From Pseudomonas sp. Teo4 (GTDB lineage Bacteria; Pseudomonadota; Gammaproteobacteria; Pseudomonadales; Pseudomonadaceae): a stretch of DNA of 64,000 nt. Positions 26,506-36,594 of this stretch are shown piece after piece (the stretch's first letter is position 1; each line of letters opens with the position of its first letter). The position numbers were made by a program, and so were the translations under genes. The stretch lies in assembly GCF_034387475.1 (NCBI RefSeq), contig NZ_JAXCIL010000001.1, positions 1,674,001-1,738,000 of the forward strand, read 5' to 3'. The notes below the pieces were generated by a model. The model saw nothing but the letters and a program-made list of their open reading frames with translations, did not search any database and was not told the origin of the DNA.

Positions 26506-27582
26506 ATGACAGCGCTGCGCTCACCCGAACTTTCCAATCCGAACCCTGTGCGTTTAGCCCCCAAAAAGCGCAAGGTCCGCCTCGTTGCAAGCGTACTGGC
26601 CATCGCCGCCGTGGGCTGGACCCTCCACTGGTGGAGTGTGGCGCGCTTTATGGTCGACACCGACGACGCTTACCTGGAAGCCGACAATGTCGGTGTTTCG
26701 CCACGGGTAAGTGGAACCGTGGCCGAGGTGCTCATCGAGGACAATCAGACCATCAAGGCGGGGCAGCCCCTGGTGCGGCTCGATGATCGCCGTTATCGCG
26801 CCGCATTCGACCAGCAGGCCGCCTTGATCGCTGCCCGCCGTGCCGAGATCGCCAATGGCGAGGCGCAGTTGGCCGAGCGCCGGGCCACGGTGTTGCAAGC
26901 ACAGGCGCGGTTACACGGCGAACAGGCCAATGTCACCTACAGCGACGGCCAGGTCCGCCGCTACCAACCGCTGGTGGACAGCGGTGCCGAGCCCCGCGAA
27001 CGTCTGGAGGAGCTGCGCAACGCCGCCAAACAGGCGCAGAGTGCGCAAGCGGCACAATCAGCGGCAGTGGAGGTGGCGCAGCGACAGCTGGTGACCTTGC
27101 AAGCATCGATCAACCAGGCCCGGGCCCAACTCGCATCTGCCCAAGCCGCCGCAGCCAAGGCGCAGCTCGATATCGATGACAGCGTGGTCTACAGCGAAGT
27201 TGCCGGCCGTGTCGGCGACCGTGGCGTACGCGTCGGCCAATACGTGCAGCCAGGCACGCGTTTGATGACCGTGGTACCGGTCGAACAGGCCTATATCACC
27301 GCCAACTTCAAGGAAACCCAGCTCGACCGGCTGCGTCCCGGGCAATCGGTGCGCATCCATGTCGACGCCTATCCGCAGGCTATGGTGACCGGTCGCCTGG
27401 AAAGCTTCGCGCCCGGCACCGGCGCACAGTTCGCCTTGCTGCCACCGGACAACGCCACCGGCAACTTCACCAAGATCGTCCAGCGGGTGCCGGTACGCAT
27501 TCGCCTGCAGGACTCCAGTTTGCCGCCGGGCACGCTGGTACCGGGGCTGTCGGTGCATGTCGAGGTCGATACTCGTGGCTGA
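26506..27582 (+). CDS. emrA: EmrA-like periplasmic adaptor (HlyD family)
   Basis: A 358-residue membrane fusion protein. It has one N-terminal membrane helix (residues ~25-45, LVASVLAIAAVGWTLHWW), a biotinyl-lipoyl domain starting VDTDDAYLEADNVGVSPRVS, an alpha-helical hairpin rich in Ala/Gln (~90-210), and the RND/HlyD beta-barrel (YITANFKETQLDRLRPGQSV). It would join the EmrB-type pump to an outer membrane channel. No strong Shine-Dalgarno is seen before the ATG. The 3' end overlaps the next gene, so all three efflux genes are one operon. Confidence 0.88.
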   Translation: MTALRSPELSNPNPVRLAPKKRKVRLVASVLAIAAVGWTLHWWSVARFMVDTDDAYLEADNVGVSPRVSGTVAEVLIEDNQTIKAGQPLVRLDDRRYRAAFDQQAALIAARRAEIANGEAQLAERRATVLQAQARLHGEQANVTYSDGQVRRYQPLVDSGAEPRERLEELRNAAKQAQSAQAAQSAAVEVAQRQLVTLQASINQARAQLASAQAAAAKAQLDIDDSVVYSEVAGRVGDRGVRVGQYVQPGTRLMTVVPVEQAYITANFKETQLDRLRPGQSVRIHVDAYPQAMVTGRLESFAPGTGAQFALLPPDNATGNFTKIVQRVPVRIRLQDSSLPPGTLVPGLSVHVEVDTRG

Positions 27583-29149
27583 GTCAGTGCTTACATCAGC
27601 CATGCCGCCCAACGCCAGCCGCGCCGACTGGATCGCCGTCGGCGCCGGCGCCCTTGGCGCATTGATGGCGACGCTGGATATTTCCATCACCAACTCGGCA
27701 TTGCCGCAGATCCAGGGCCAGATTGGCGCCACCGGCAGTGAGGGCACGTGGATTTCCACCGCCTACCTGATGGCTGAGATCGTCATGATCCCGCTCACTG
27801 CCTGGCTGACCCGGGTCTTTGGCCTGCGCACCTTCCTGATCGGCAACGCGCTGCTGTTTGTGCTCTTCTCGATGGTGTGCGGCTTCGCCGACAACCTGAC
27901 CCAGATGATCATCGGTCGCCTGGGCCAGGGGTTTGCGGGGGGCGCGATGATACCCACGGCCCATGTGCTGGTGGCGACGCGGCTGCCACGACACCAGATG
28001 CCCATCGGCATGACGGTGTTCGGCCTTACGGTGTTGCTCGGGCCGCTGTTGGGGCCGGTGATTGGCGGGTGGCTGACCGAAAACATCGACTGGCGCTGGT
28101 GCTTTTTCCTCAACCTGCCGGTATGCGCGGTACTGGTGGTGATGCTGGTAACCGGTCTGCCACCGGCGCGTACGCGGTGGTCACGGTTTTTCAAAGCAGA
28201 CTGGCTGGGCATTGCCGGGCTGACCCTGGCCCTCAGCGCGCTGACCGTGGCACTTGAGGAGGGGCAGCGGGAGCGTTGGTTCGAGTCGTCGCTGATCGTC
28301 GGCTTGAGCGGCGTGACCGTGCTTGGCGCCGTGCTGCTGGGCATCGCCCAGTTCACCGCGAAGGAGCCAGTCGTGCGTTTGCGGTTACTGGCCAACCGGC
28401 ACTTCGCCGCAGTCATCGGTATCGTGTTTCTGGTCGGGGCGGGGCTGTATGGTGTGGCTTACCTGCTGCCGCAGTTTCTTAGCGGGGTGGCGGGTTACAA
28501 CGCTCAGCAGTCCGGCGCGGTCATGCTGATGTCAGGGTTGCCAGCGTTTCTGGTGGTGCCGTTGTTGCCGCGTCTGTTGGCCCGGTATGACGCCAGGCTG
28601 TTGGTGGTGATCGGCATTGCTGCCTTGTCGCTGAGCTGTTACCTGGCCACCGGCATTACGGCACAGAGCGCCGGTCATGACTTCACGCGCTCGCAGTTGC
28701 TGCTGGGGGTAGGGCAGTTGCTGGCGATGATGCCCCTTAACCAGTTGTCGATGAGTTCGGTGCCGCAACAGCAGGCGGGCGACGCCGCCGGGCTTTTCAA
28801 CATGGCGCGCAACCTTGGCGGCTCGGTGGGGCTGGCGCTGTTGGGGACTTTTCTTGACCGGCGCACCGCGACGCATGACGACGTGCTGCGTGAATCGGTG
28901 ACTGCAGCCTCGGCGACGGGGCAAGCGCATATCGCCAGCCTGCAGGAGATGTTCGTCAGCCATCATCTGGACGCCGCAACCGCCCATCTACAGGCCCTGA
29001 CCAGCTTCGCCGAGCAGATTCGCCTGCAGGCCGTGGTCATGACCTATATCGATACCTTCCAGGCGCTGGCACTGACGCTACTGATTTGCATGCCACTGGC
29101 CTTCTTACTACGCAAGGCGCTGCCCGGCGCACCTGTCACAGGACACTGA
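27575..29149 (+). CDS. emrB: EmrB-like MFS drug exporter (DHA2)
   Basis: A 524-residue pump with 14 predicted membrane segments. It shows the DHA2 motif LDISITNSALPQIQGQIG (motif D1-like), motif A near GLRTFLIGNALL, motif B in IIGRLGQGFAGGAMIP and motif C GLTVLLGPLLGPVIGG. Such proteins drive proton-coupled export of hydrophobic toxicants through EmrA and an outer membrane channel. I chose the GTG at 27575, which has GAGG nine bases upstream. An ATG at 27557 (overlap 26 bases with emrA) and one at 27602 are possible. Confidence 0.88.
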   Translation: MAESVLTSAMPPNASRADWIAVGAGALGALMATLDISITNSALPQIQGQIGATGSEGTWISTAYLMAEIVMIPLTAWLTRVFGLRTFLIGNALLFVLFSMVCGFADNLTQMIIGRLGQGFAGGAMIPTAHVLVATRLPRHQMPIGMTVFGLTVLLGPLLGPVIGGWLTENIDWRWCFFLNLPVCAVLVVMLVTGLPPARTRWSRFFKADWLGIAGLTLALSALTVALEEGQRERWFESSLIVGLSGVTVLGAVLLGIAQFTAKEPVVRLRLLANRHFAAVIGIVFLVGAGLYGVAYLLPQFLSGVAGYNAQQSGAVMLMSGLPAFLVVPLLPRLLARYDARLLVVIGIAALSLSCYLATGITAQSAGHDFTRSQLLLGVGQLLAMMPLNQLSMSSVPQQQAGDAAGLFNMARNLGGSVGLALLGTFLDRRTATHDDVLRESVTAASATGQAHIASLQEMFVSHHLDAATAHLQALTSFAEQIRLQAVVMTYIDTFQALALTLLICMPLAFLLRKALPGAPVTGH

Positions 29150-29151
29150 CC

Positions 29152-30555
29152 ATGAACTGCTTTTACGTGCGCACCGCCTTGTTGGCTTGTGCGATTGCCC
29201 AGGCATTGCCAGGCTGCACCGTCGGGCCCGACTACCAAGGGCCGCCTGCGGTCGCCAATGAAGCCGTGCAAGCGGGCCAATTGCGCCGTGCCGAGAGCAT
29301 GACACCCCAGCAACCCGAGCTTGCTCACTGGTGGCTCGCGCTGAACGATACGCAGCTGAACTCGTTGATTGACCTGGCGCTGTCCGCCAGCCCTGACCTG
29401 GACATCGCCCGCGCCCGGGTGCGCCAGGCCTATGCCGGCTTCGAGGGTAAGCGCAGTGACACGCTACCCAAGCTCAACGCCAACGCCGGCGAACTGATTC
29501 GTGGCAGCGACGATGCACCGGTATCGCGCTATTACGTGTCCGGGCTGATGGCGAGCTGGGAGCTGGACCTGTTTGGCGCAGGACGTCGCGCCAGCGAAGG
29601 TGCCGAAGCCAAAGCCCAGGCCAGCGACGCCGATCTTGCCGATGCCCGTCTGCAGTTGACGGCGCAGGTCGCACAGGCCTACCTGGAATTGCGTAGCCGC
29701 CAGTTACGGGCGGCTAAAACCCGTCAGGCGCTGGAGCTGGAGCAGCGCATGTTGCAGCTGAGCGAAGCGCGTTATGGGGCAGGCACCGTCAGTGCTGGTG
29801 ATGTGGAGCGTTTCAGCACGCAGGCACAGCAGACCGAGGCTGGCCTGATTGCGCTGGAGGGGCAGATCGACGAGTCGCTGGATCAACTGGCGTTGTTATG
29901 TGGCCAGGCCCCGGGTAGTTTGGACACTCGTCTGGTGGCTCCGGCGCCCATGCCCCAGGTGCAGTCACCCCCTGCGGTGGGCAGCCCTGCCGATTTGCTG
30001 CGCCAGCGGCCGGACATTCGCGCGGCAGAGCGGCACCTGGCGGCAAGCAACGCGCTGGTCGGCGAAAAACGTGCAGATGCCTTTCCGAAAGTGACGTTGC
30101 TTGGCAGCCTCAGTTTTGCCGGCGACAATGCCGCAGACTTGTGGCACAAGGGCAATCTCGGTTGGCTGGGCGTGCCGTATCTGCAATGGAATCTTCTGGA
30201 CTTTGGTCGGAACCGACACATGGTTGAACAGGCGCAAGCCCAGCACGACGAAGCGCTGGCACAGTACACCTCAAGCGTGCTCAGCGCGCTGCGCGATGCC
30301 AATGTCGCCCTGAGCCGCTTCGGTCACGATCGCCGCCGTGTAGAGGTGCTGCGTCAGGCCGAAGCATCGGCAGTGCGCAGTGCCGAACTCAGCGAGCAGC
30401 GCTATCTGGGCGGCACACGCTCGGCCCTCGACTGGCTGGACGCCGAACGCACCCGCAACGACGCCGAGCAGCAGCGGATCAGCGGCGAGGCGCAGGTGCT
30501 GGCCAGCTACGTGACCTTGCAGAAGAGCCTTGGCCTCGGCTGGCAAAGCGAATAG
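29152..30555 (+). CDS. Outer membrane efflux lipoprotein (NodT/OprM type)
   Basis: A 467-residue lipoprotein. A signal peptide ends in the lipobox ALPGC with the modified Cys22, followed by TVGPDY. The TolC-type repeat is present twice (LINSLIDLAL/ARARVRQAYAGFEGK region and AERHLAASNALVGEKRADAFPKV). It forms the outer membrane duct of the EmrAB-type pump. It starts 2 bp after emrB. The MocR regulator follows 8 bp later and may be read through. Confidence 0.88.
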   Translation: MNCFYVRTALLACAIAQALPGCTVGPDYQGPPAVANEAVQAGQLRRAESMTPQQPELAHWWLALNDTQLNSLIDLALSASPDLDIARARVRQAYAGFEGKRSDTLPKLNANAGELIRGSDDAPVSRYYVSGLMASWELDLFGAGRRASEGAEAKAQASDADLADARLQLTAQVAQAYLELRSRQLRAAKTRQALELEQRMLQLSEARYGAGTVSAGDVERFSTQAQQTEAGLIALEGQIDESLDQLALLCGQAPGSLDTRLVAPAPMPQVQSPPAVGSPADLLRQRPDIRAAERHLAASNALVGEKRADAFPKVTLLGSLSFAGDNAADLWHKGNLGWLGVPYLQWNLLDFGRNRHMVEQAQAQHDEALAQYTSSVLSALRDANVALSRFGHDRRRVEVLRQAEASAVRSAELSEQRYLGGTRSALDWLDAERTRNDAEQQRISGEAQVLASYVTLQKSLGLGWQSE

Positions 30556-30563
30556 GGCCACCC

Positions 30564-32066
30564 ATGCGCAACAGTCGACACGACCTGATGTGGAAGCAGT
30601 TGTTGCCGGAAACCCGGCGCAATGACGACCCGTTGCAAGTGCAGTTAAGTACCGCGTTCGTCAACGCCATTCTCGACGGTCGCCTGCTCGCCGGTAGCCG
30701 CCTGCCGTCCGGGCGCGACCTGGCCCGGCTTACCGGGGTTTCGCGCAACACGGCGGTTCTGGCCTACGAGCGACTGGTCGCCGAAGGCTATGTCGAAGCG
30801 CGGCCAAGGGATGGCTTTTTTGTCTACTCGGCAATCAAACCCACCGACGCGGTGACCGGCCACGGGCCAAGCAGCCAGCAAGGCCCGGACTGGGGAGCGC
30901 GCCTGCCCGGCGCCATATCCCGGGTGCAATGGGCCGACCGGCCGAACATCTGGCGGGATGTGCGTTACCCCTTTGTCTACGGCCAGTTCGACCACCGCCT
31001 GTTCCCCATCCACCAGTGGCGCCAGTGCAGCCGTCAGGCCTTGGAACTACGTGCGGTGGATCGCTGGTGGCAGGAAGGCGAAGACCTGGACTCCACCCAG
31101 TTGATCAGCCAGCTGATTCGACGGGTGTTGCCACGTCGGGGCATCGCCGCCAGCGAGTACGAGGTCTTGCTGACACTGGGCCGGCAGCAGAGCTTCTACC
31201 TGCTGGCGCGCTTGTTTGCTCGCCCAGGCAGCAAGGTGGCAGTCGAGAACCCAGGTTTTCGGGACCCACGCAATGTCTTTGCCTACGAAGGTGCCGACGT
31301 TGTGCCTGTTCCGCTGGACGACGAAGGGCTGGTGCTCAACGAAGCACTGGCGAGCTGTGATTACCTGTATTGCACCCCGGGTTACCAGTGCCCGACGGGC
31401 ATCACCATGAGCGCCGCTCGACGCCGTGACCTGCTGCAGCTGGCGCAGGACCGCGACCTGGTGATTTTCGAAGATGACGACGACCCGGAAACCGAATACG
31501 ACGGCCAGGCGCACTCGGCGCTCAAAGCCTGCGACCAGCACGGACGGGTGATCTACATGAGCAGCCTGTCCAAGCTGCTTTCGCCCGGACTGGGCATCGG
31601 TTTCATCGTCGCCCCAGCGCCAGTAATCGCCGAGCTGCGTTCCCTGCAGCGGCTGATGATCCGGCAGACGCCAGGCAACAACCAGATCGCCACCGCGCTG
31701 TTCATCCAGCAGGGCCACTACGACCGGTTGCTGCAACAGACCCGCGACAGCCTGGCTCATCGAGCGGCGCTATTGGTGCAGGCACTGCGCCAGGAGCTTC
31801 CCGAAGCGCGCTTCACCGTGCCCACCGGCGGTGCCACCTTGTGGCTGCGACTGCCGCACTGTGCCGACTCGCTGACCTTCTATTACGAGGCGCTCGCAGA
31901 AGGGGTGCTGCTCGACCCCAGCATGGCCTTTTATTTCCACCCTGAGGGCGAACAGCATCAGTTCGTTCGTCTGGGGTTCGGCGCCATTGCTGTCGAACGC
32001 ATTGCGCCGGGCGTTCGTGAGCTTGCCAGGATCGTGGCGGAACATGGCCGCCGTCATCGCCTGTGA
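30564..32066 (+). CDS. MocR-type (GntR/aminotransferase-like) regulator with altered PLP motif
   Basis: A 500-residue regulator. The N-terminal GntR winged helix (GSRLPSGRDLARLTGVSRNT, then AVLAYERLVAEGY) is joined to a fold-type I aminotransferase domain. The PLP lysine is Lys337 in MSSLSKLLSPGLGIGF, and Arg in QFVRLGFGAI would bind a substrate carboxylate. The usual E-D-D-Y-D segment reads EDDDD (303-307), so the Tyr that normally contacts PLP is Asp306. It resembles TauR (39636-41132) in overall plan. It probably controls the porin-amidase-MFS genes 258 bp downstream, which carry a 22-bp-spaced direct repeat typical of MocR sites. Confidence 0.87.
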   Translation: MRNSRHDLMWKQLLPETRRNDDPLQVQLSTAFVNAILDGRLLAGSRLPSGRDLARLTGVSRNTAVLAYERLVAEGYVEARPRDGFFVYSAIKPTDAVTGHGPSSQQGPDWGARLPGAISRVQWADRPNIWRDVRYPFVYGQFDHRLFPIHQWRQCSRQALELRAVDRWWQEGEDLDSTQLISQLIRRVLPRRGIAASEYEVLLTLGRQQSFYLLARLFARPGSKVAVENPGFRDPRNVFAYEGADVVPVPLDDEGLVLNEALASCDYLYCTPGYQCPTGITMSAARRRDLLQLAQDRDLVIFEDDDDPETEYDGQAHSALKACDQHGRVIYMSSLSKLLSPGLGIGFIVAPAPVIAELRSLQRLMIRQTPGNNQIATALFIQQGHYDRLLQQTRDSLAHRAALLVQALRQELPEARFTVPTGGATLWLRLPHCADSLTFYYEALAEGVLLDPSMAFYFHPEGEQHQFVRLGFGAIAVERIAPGVRELARIVAEHGRRHRL

Positions 32067-32202
32067 TGCACCTGGCACTGCACGAAAACAGGGCTAACTG
32101 CACCAACACTGTTCCTCTGGCAACACTTGCTTGCAATGGTTGACCGAGGGTTCTGAGATGGCCTCAATAAAACCTATAAAAAGCATTAATAACAATGACT
32201 TA

Positions 32203-32238
32203 GCTGGCACCATCGATAGCTGCCGCTGGCACCATCGA
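32203..32238 (+). promoter_or_regulatory. Tandem MocR-type operator before the porin gene
   Basis: GCTGGCACCATCGA occurs twice, at 32203-32216 and 32225-32238, identical over 14 bases and 22 bp apart (two helix turns). The CTGGCACCAT core also occurs before isfE (39647 downward on the minus strand). No good -10 is seen at the expected position, so the promoter itself is uncertain. Confidence 0.6.
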
Positions 32239-32324
32239 GTGGAGGTAAACCTGCAACGACTCCCCTGACCGGCCGGATCACGAAGCATCCGGTGACGGGC
32301 AAAAACCATAAGAGGAGGGGAGTT

Positions 32325-33632
32325 TTGAAATCGTTACTCGCACCACGTCAATGGTCCACCGGGCTGTTCGCTTTGAGCTTGATCAATTGCGCAGTTGCCG
32401 CCGAGGCACAGAAAACCGCACCCGCCTGCGCAAGCTACGAGAAATCCCTGACCCGGGCAGAGCCAGCCAACCGCTCGGCCCCGATCTGTGCCCGTATCGC
32501 CCCTGAGCTGGGAGGGCTGCGCAAGACGCTGGCCGAGCATGGCCTGGGGCTCACCATTACCTCTTACAACGGCTATGCCTACGATCTTGGCGGCCACAAT
32601 GCCAAGCCACAGGTCTATAACGGCCAGAACCCCAGTTACAACGCCTCGCTGAACCTCTACACCACTTATGACCTGACCCGCCTGGGCTTTGCCAACGACG
32701 CCCAGCTCACCCTCGCCGGGCAACTGGTGCGCTCCACCTACGACCCCGCCAACCCGGAGGTATCGCAGGTCAGCGTGTTTGCCGTGAACCAGTCGTTCTT
32801 CGATAAACAATTGGAGATCGAGTACGGCTACATCGCCGGGGTGAAGCTGTTCTATGGCGTATCTCTTGGCGGTAATGCTTCAACTGCGGCATTGGGCCCA
32901 AGCAGCGTGGTGCCTTTCCAGGTGGGCATGTCGGCGACCGTGCCGACCCCGACCTTCAACGTCATCACCCGGGACAAGTCGCTACGTTGGTACAACAGCG
33001 CCGCGCTGACCCGCAGCGTCAGCCCGCAAGGCATTCTGGAAGACGTCAATCGCAACCCCAACGGCCTGCACTGGAAGGTCGACGGCGCCAATCCGATGCT
33101 GATCGACGAATTCGGTTACAAGCGCGAGGCTTCGGCCAACGAGCATGCGGTGTGGTCGCGCTTTGGCATGATGTACAACACCAGCCACTACACCGAGTTC
33201 AAGACCGGCGAGGAATCGGACAACAACTGGGGCCTGTACTTCGCCGACACCCACCAGTTCACCAAACCCTACGGCGATGCGCGCGGCTGGTACTTCGACA
33301 CCAAGCTGGATTACTCGCCCGCGTCGGTGAATGCCATCAACAAGGCCTTCCAGTTCAGTGCATTCAACATGGGGCCGTTTGCCAGCCGGCCTTTCGACAT
33401 GCTCTCGGTGGGCTTCAGCAAGAGCTACTTCAGCAAGGACCTGCGTGAGGTCTACGACAATTACCGCATGGACAACGCCCCCTACACCATGGCGGTAACA
33501 GGCTCTTACGCGGCGCGGCTCAGCCCCGGCATCTACCTGGTCAACGGCCTGACCTGGACCAAGAACCCGGTGTTTTCCCCGGAACACCCTGACGCGCTGT
33601 TGCTGCAGACCTCACTGAACCTGCTGTTCTGA
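32325..33632 (+). CDS. Carbohydrate-type outer membrane porin (OprB-like)
   Basis: A 435-residue beta-barrel. I place the start at the TTG at 32325, because AGGAGGGG (32314-32320) precedes it and the protein then opens with a clean signal peptide, MKSLLAPRQWSTGLFALSLI to NCAVAAEA. The upstream GTG would disrupt this. The barrel strands alternate aromatic residues and end in LLLQTSLNLLF, a terminal Phe as required for BAM insertion. It starts the porin-amidase-MFS set. OprB-like proteins pass neutral sugars, but similar porins accompany many uptake operons, so the cargo is open. Confidence 0.75.
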   Translation: MKSLLAPRQWSTGLFALSLINCAVAAEAQKTAPACASYEKSLTRAEPANRSAPICARIAPELGGLRKTLAEHGLGLTITSYNGYAYDLGGHNAKPQVYNGQNPSYNASLNLYTTYDLTRLGFANDAQLTLAGQLVRSTYDPANPEVSQVSVFAVNQSFFDKQLEIEYGYIAGVKLFYGVSLGGNASTAALGPSSVVPFQVGMSATVPTPTFNVITRDKSLRWYNSAALTRSVSPQGILEDVNRNPNGLHWKVDGANPMLIDEFGYKREASANEHAVWSRFGMMYNTSHYTEFKTGEESDNNWGLYFADTHQFTKPYGDARGWYFDTKLDYSPASVNAINKAFQFSAFNMGPFASRPFDMLSVGFSKSYFSKDLREVYDNYRMDNAPYTMAVTGSYAARLSPGIYLVNGLTWTKNPVFSPEHPDALLLQTSLNLLF

Positions 33633-33699
33633 CCCTTTTCCTATCGTCCCCTGTGGCCGCCTGTGCCTTGGCGGGCAGGGCCATGCCTGTGAGCTTGCG

Positions 33700-35187
33700 A
33701 TGAACCATACAATGAAAAGCACCTCGACCCACGCCATGCTGGATGCCATGGCCAGCGACGATTACCTGGAACTCGACGCCACCGAAATGGCGCGCCGGGT
33801 ACGTGATGAAGGGCTGGCGCCAGGCGCCTTGCTGGGCGCCGCACTGGAGCGCTGCGCGCACGTCAACGACACGGTCAACGCGTTGGTGCTGGACCACTCG
33901 GAGCATGCCATCGAGCGGTTGATGGCACGGGCCGAGTCGGGCACTAGCCGTGAGGGCGCGCTGGCTGGCGTGCCGATGCTACTCAAGGACCTCAACACTT
34001 ACCTGACTGGCACCCGCACCACCAACGGTTCGCGCTTGCTTGCACAGGCGCCTGTGGCCGAACACAGCAGCACCGTCACCCAGCGCTACGAGCAGGCCGG
34101 CATGCTGATTTTTGGCAAGACGGCCAGCCCGGAATTCGGTTTGACCACCACCACCGAATCGGCGCAGTGGGGGGCCACCCGCAACCCTTGGAACCTTGCC
34201 TACAGCGCTGGAGGGTCGTCCGGTGGCGCCGCCGCGGCGGTAGCGGCGGGCATCGTGCCTGCTGCCCACGCCACCGACGGCGGTGGCTCGATCCGCATTC
34301 CGGCGTCGTACTGCGGGGTGTTCGGCCTCAAGCCCACACGCTATCGAACCCCGCAGGGGCCAAGCAGTTACGAAGGCTGGTTCGGCGCCAGTTGCGGTCA
34401 TGTGGTGTCGCGCAGTGTGCGTGACTCGGCGCTACTGCTCGATATCAGCCATGGTCACGAGCCGGGCAGCCCTTACTGGCTGGCGCCGCTGCAGGGAAGT
34501 TTTGTCGAGCAAATGAACCGTGACCCAGAGCGTTTGCGCATTGGCCTGATCAGCCGTGGCATGACCGGGGTCGCACTGGACCCGGACGTGCAGCGTGTAC
34601 TCGATGAAACCGTGGCGCTTTTGTGCAACCTGGGGCACGAGGTTGAGCTGGTCGACCTGCCGATCGACGCCGGCCAGGTGTTCAGCGCCCATGGCGCGGT
34701 GACCTCGACCACGCTGTTGACCGCCGTCAAGGACCGTGAAGCCGCCATGGGCTGCAGCATGGAAGAAGAGCATTTGGAGCCGATCAGCCGTTTTCTGCTG
34801 GCCAACGCCCGCAACACCACGGCGGAAACCTTGTTCCGTGCCCGGCGCGCCTTCGAGAGCATCGGCCAGCAAATGGAGCTGATGCTCAGCCGCTACGACC
34901 TGTTACTGTCGCCGGTCACCGCCAGCCTGACGCCGAAGCTGGAGCTGCTCAGCCTGCAGAATAGCTACGAAGACTACACCCGCGAGATCGTCGGCAGCGT
35001 GGCCTACACCGTGTTGGCCAATGTCAGCGGGCAGCCCTCGATGTCGGTGCCATCGGGCCTTGGTCGCGAGCGTTTGCCGATCGGCATGATGTTCACCGCC
35101 GGGCGTTGCCGTGAAGGGTTGCTGCTGAGCCTGGCACGGCAATTGGAACAAAGCCGACCTTGGGCGCATTTGCGCGCGCCGTTGTAA
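33700..35187 (+). CDS. Amidase-signature family hydrolase
   Basis: A 495-residue serine amidase. The Ser-cisSer-Lys triad is visible: Lys96 in [10 protein letters not shown], cis-Ser173 in [11 protein letters not shown] and nucleophile Ser197 in [21 protein letters not shown]. Length and the wide glycine-rich loop fit amidases of the 6-aminohexanoate-cyclic-dimer/aryl amide type. It has no signal peptide, so it acts in the cytosol. Downstream lies an MFS carrier, and the porin upstream would supply outer membrane entry. The shared operator motif with the taurine genes suggests an amide of taurine as a substrate, but this is inference only. Confidence 0.88.
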   Translation: MNHTMKSTSTHAMLDAMASDDYLELDATEMARRVRDEGLAPGALLGAALERCAHVNDTVNALVLDHSEHAIERLMARAESGTSREGALAGVPMLLKDLNTYLTGTRTTNGSRLLAQAPVAEHSSTVTQRYEQAGMLIFGKTASPEFGLTTTTESAQWGATRNPWNLAYSAGGSSGGAAAAVAAGIVPAAHATDGGGSIRIPASYCGVFGLKPTRYRTPQGPSSYEGWFGASCGHVVSRSVRDSALLLDISHGHEPGSPYWLAPLQGSFVEQMNRDPERLRIGLISRGMTGVALDPDVQRVLDETVALLCNLGHEVELVDLPIDAGQVFSAHGAVTSTTLLTAVKDREAAMGCSMEEEHLEPISRFLLANARNTTAETLFRARRAFESIGQQMELMLSRYDLLLSPVTASLTPKLELLSLQNSYEDYTREIVGSVAYTVLANVSGQPSMSVPSGLGRERLPIGMMFTAGRCREGLLLSLARQLEQSRPWAHLRAPL

Positions 35188-35257
35188 ACCCGTGAGGGCG
35201 TCGTCCGTGAAGGGCGGCGCCCGCCGCTTGAGCCCGATCATTTGCGAGATTGCACCG

Positions 35258-36580
35258 ATGAATACGCCACTCGGACCGTTGCGCCGACACTACACGTTGT
35301 TCCTGTTGTTCGTGGTATCCGCTGTAAGCCTGATCGACCGCCAGATCATGGGCGTGGTGATCGAGCCGATCAAACAGGAGTTCAATGCCACCGACACGCA
35401 GATGGGCCTGCTCACCGGGCTGGCCTTCGCCGTCGTCTACTGCCTGTTTTCCCTTGGCATGGGACGCTATGCCGATCGCAATAACCGACGCAACCTGATC
35501 AGCGCCTGCTGCGCGGTGTGGAGTTTCATGACCCTGCTGTGTGGCATGGCCACGGGCTTCTGGACCCTTGCGCTGGCTCGCTTGGGCGTGGCGGTGGGCG
35601 AGTCTGGTAGCGGCGCGGCGTCGATGTCGGTGATTGCCGACCTCTACCGCCCAGCCCAGCGGCCCAAGGCAATCAGCGTGTTCATGCTGGCGCCGCCGAT
35701 TGGCACTCTGTTGGGGCTAAGTGTTGGCGCCTGGATCACTTACTACCATGGCTGGCGCGAGGCTTTCATCTGGATGGCGGTACCTGGATTGGTGGCGGCG
35801 CTTCTGCTGCGCCTTACCGGTAGCGAGCCTTTGCGCGGCCACTGGGAGGCCATGCGCGGCACCGCGCACGAGGGCCAGGGTGAAAGTGCTTGGCGGGTGA
35901 TCCTTGACGCTTGCCGTAATGGCCCCTACCTGAGCATCGTCGTGGCCGGTGCCTTGCTGGCGTTCGCCGGTTACGCCTTTGGTATCTGGAGTTCGGCGTT
36001 TCTGGTGCGCAGCCACGGCCTGTCGATCAAGGATGCTGGCGCGATCATGGGGCTGGCGGCCGGGCCTGGCGCGATCATTGGTTCGCTGTCCAGCGGCTGG
36101 CTGACCGCTCACCTGGCCCGTCGCGACGTGCGTTGGCAATTGGGCATTCCGATCATCGGTGCCTTGCTCGCCATGCCGTTGGCCATTGCCTCCGTGCTAT
36201 TTCCGGCAACCGACCCCTGGACCCTTGGCAGCCTTGTGGTGCCAAGGGCCACACCGTTCATTTTCGGTATGTCGGTGTTCGGCATGTGGTGGATGGCGCC
36301 CAGCTACACCGCCGTGGCGCAGATGGTTGCGCCGGGCCGGCGTGCCACACTGATCGCCTTTTTCAACTTCGGCATCATGGCCCTGGGGGCTGGTCTGGGG
36401 CCTTTGGTTACCGGCATGCTCAGCGATGCCTTGACCCCAAGCCTGGGTAGCGACGCGCTGCGCTGGGCGCTGGTGGCAAGCACCGGGGCCTATGCACTGG
36501 CAGCTTTGTTGCTGATGCGCACGCTGGGAGGGTATGCCCGCAGTTCCCAGGCACAGATGACGCAGGCGTTGGCCGGGTAG
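35258..36580 (+). CDS. MFS transporter, anion/spinster-like
   Basis: A 440-residue, 12-helix carrier. It has an early LIDRQIMGVVIEPIKQEFNATDTQMG loop, motif A in LFSLGMGRYADRNNRRN, and a characteristic RLGVAVGESGSGAASMSVIADLYRPAQRPKA segment in the first half. These are typical of the spinster/anion:cation symporter branch that takes up organic acids and conjugates. Start ATG 35258 is preceded by GAGATTG. It lies 70 bp after the amidase, so it is probably its partner importer. A hairpin terminator shared with tpa follows the stop. Confidence 0.82.
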   Translation: MNTPLGPLRRHYTLFLLFVVSAVSLIDRQIMGVVIEPIKQEFNATDTQMGLLTGLAFAVVYCLFSLGMGRYADRNNRRNLISACCAVWSFMTLLCGMATGFWTLALARLGVAVGESGSGAASMSVIADLYRPAQRPKAISVFMLAPPIGTLLGLSVGAWITYYHGWREAFIWMAVPGLVAALLLRLTGSEPLRGHWEAMRGTAHEGQGESAWRVILDACRNGPYLSIVVAGALLAFAGYAFGIWSSAFLVRSHGLSIKDAGAIMGLAAGPGAIIGSLSSGWLTAHLARRDVRWQLGIPIIGALLAMPLAIASVLFPATDPWTLGSLVVPRATPFIFGMSVFGMWWMAPSYTAVAQMVAPGRRATLIAFFNFGIMALGAGLGPLVTGMLSDALTPSLGSDALRWALVASTGAYALAALLLMRTLGGYARSSQAQMTQALAG

Positions 36581-36594
36581 AGGTAAAAAGAGAT

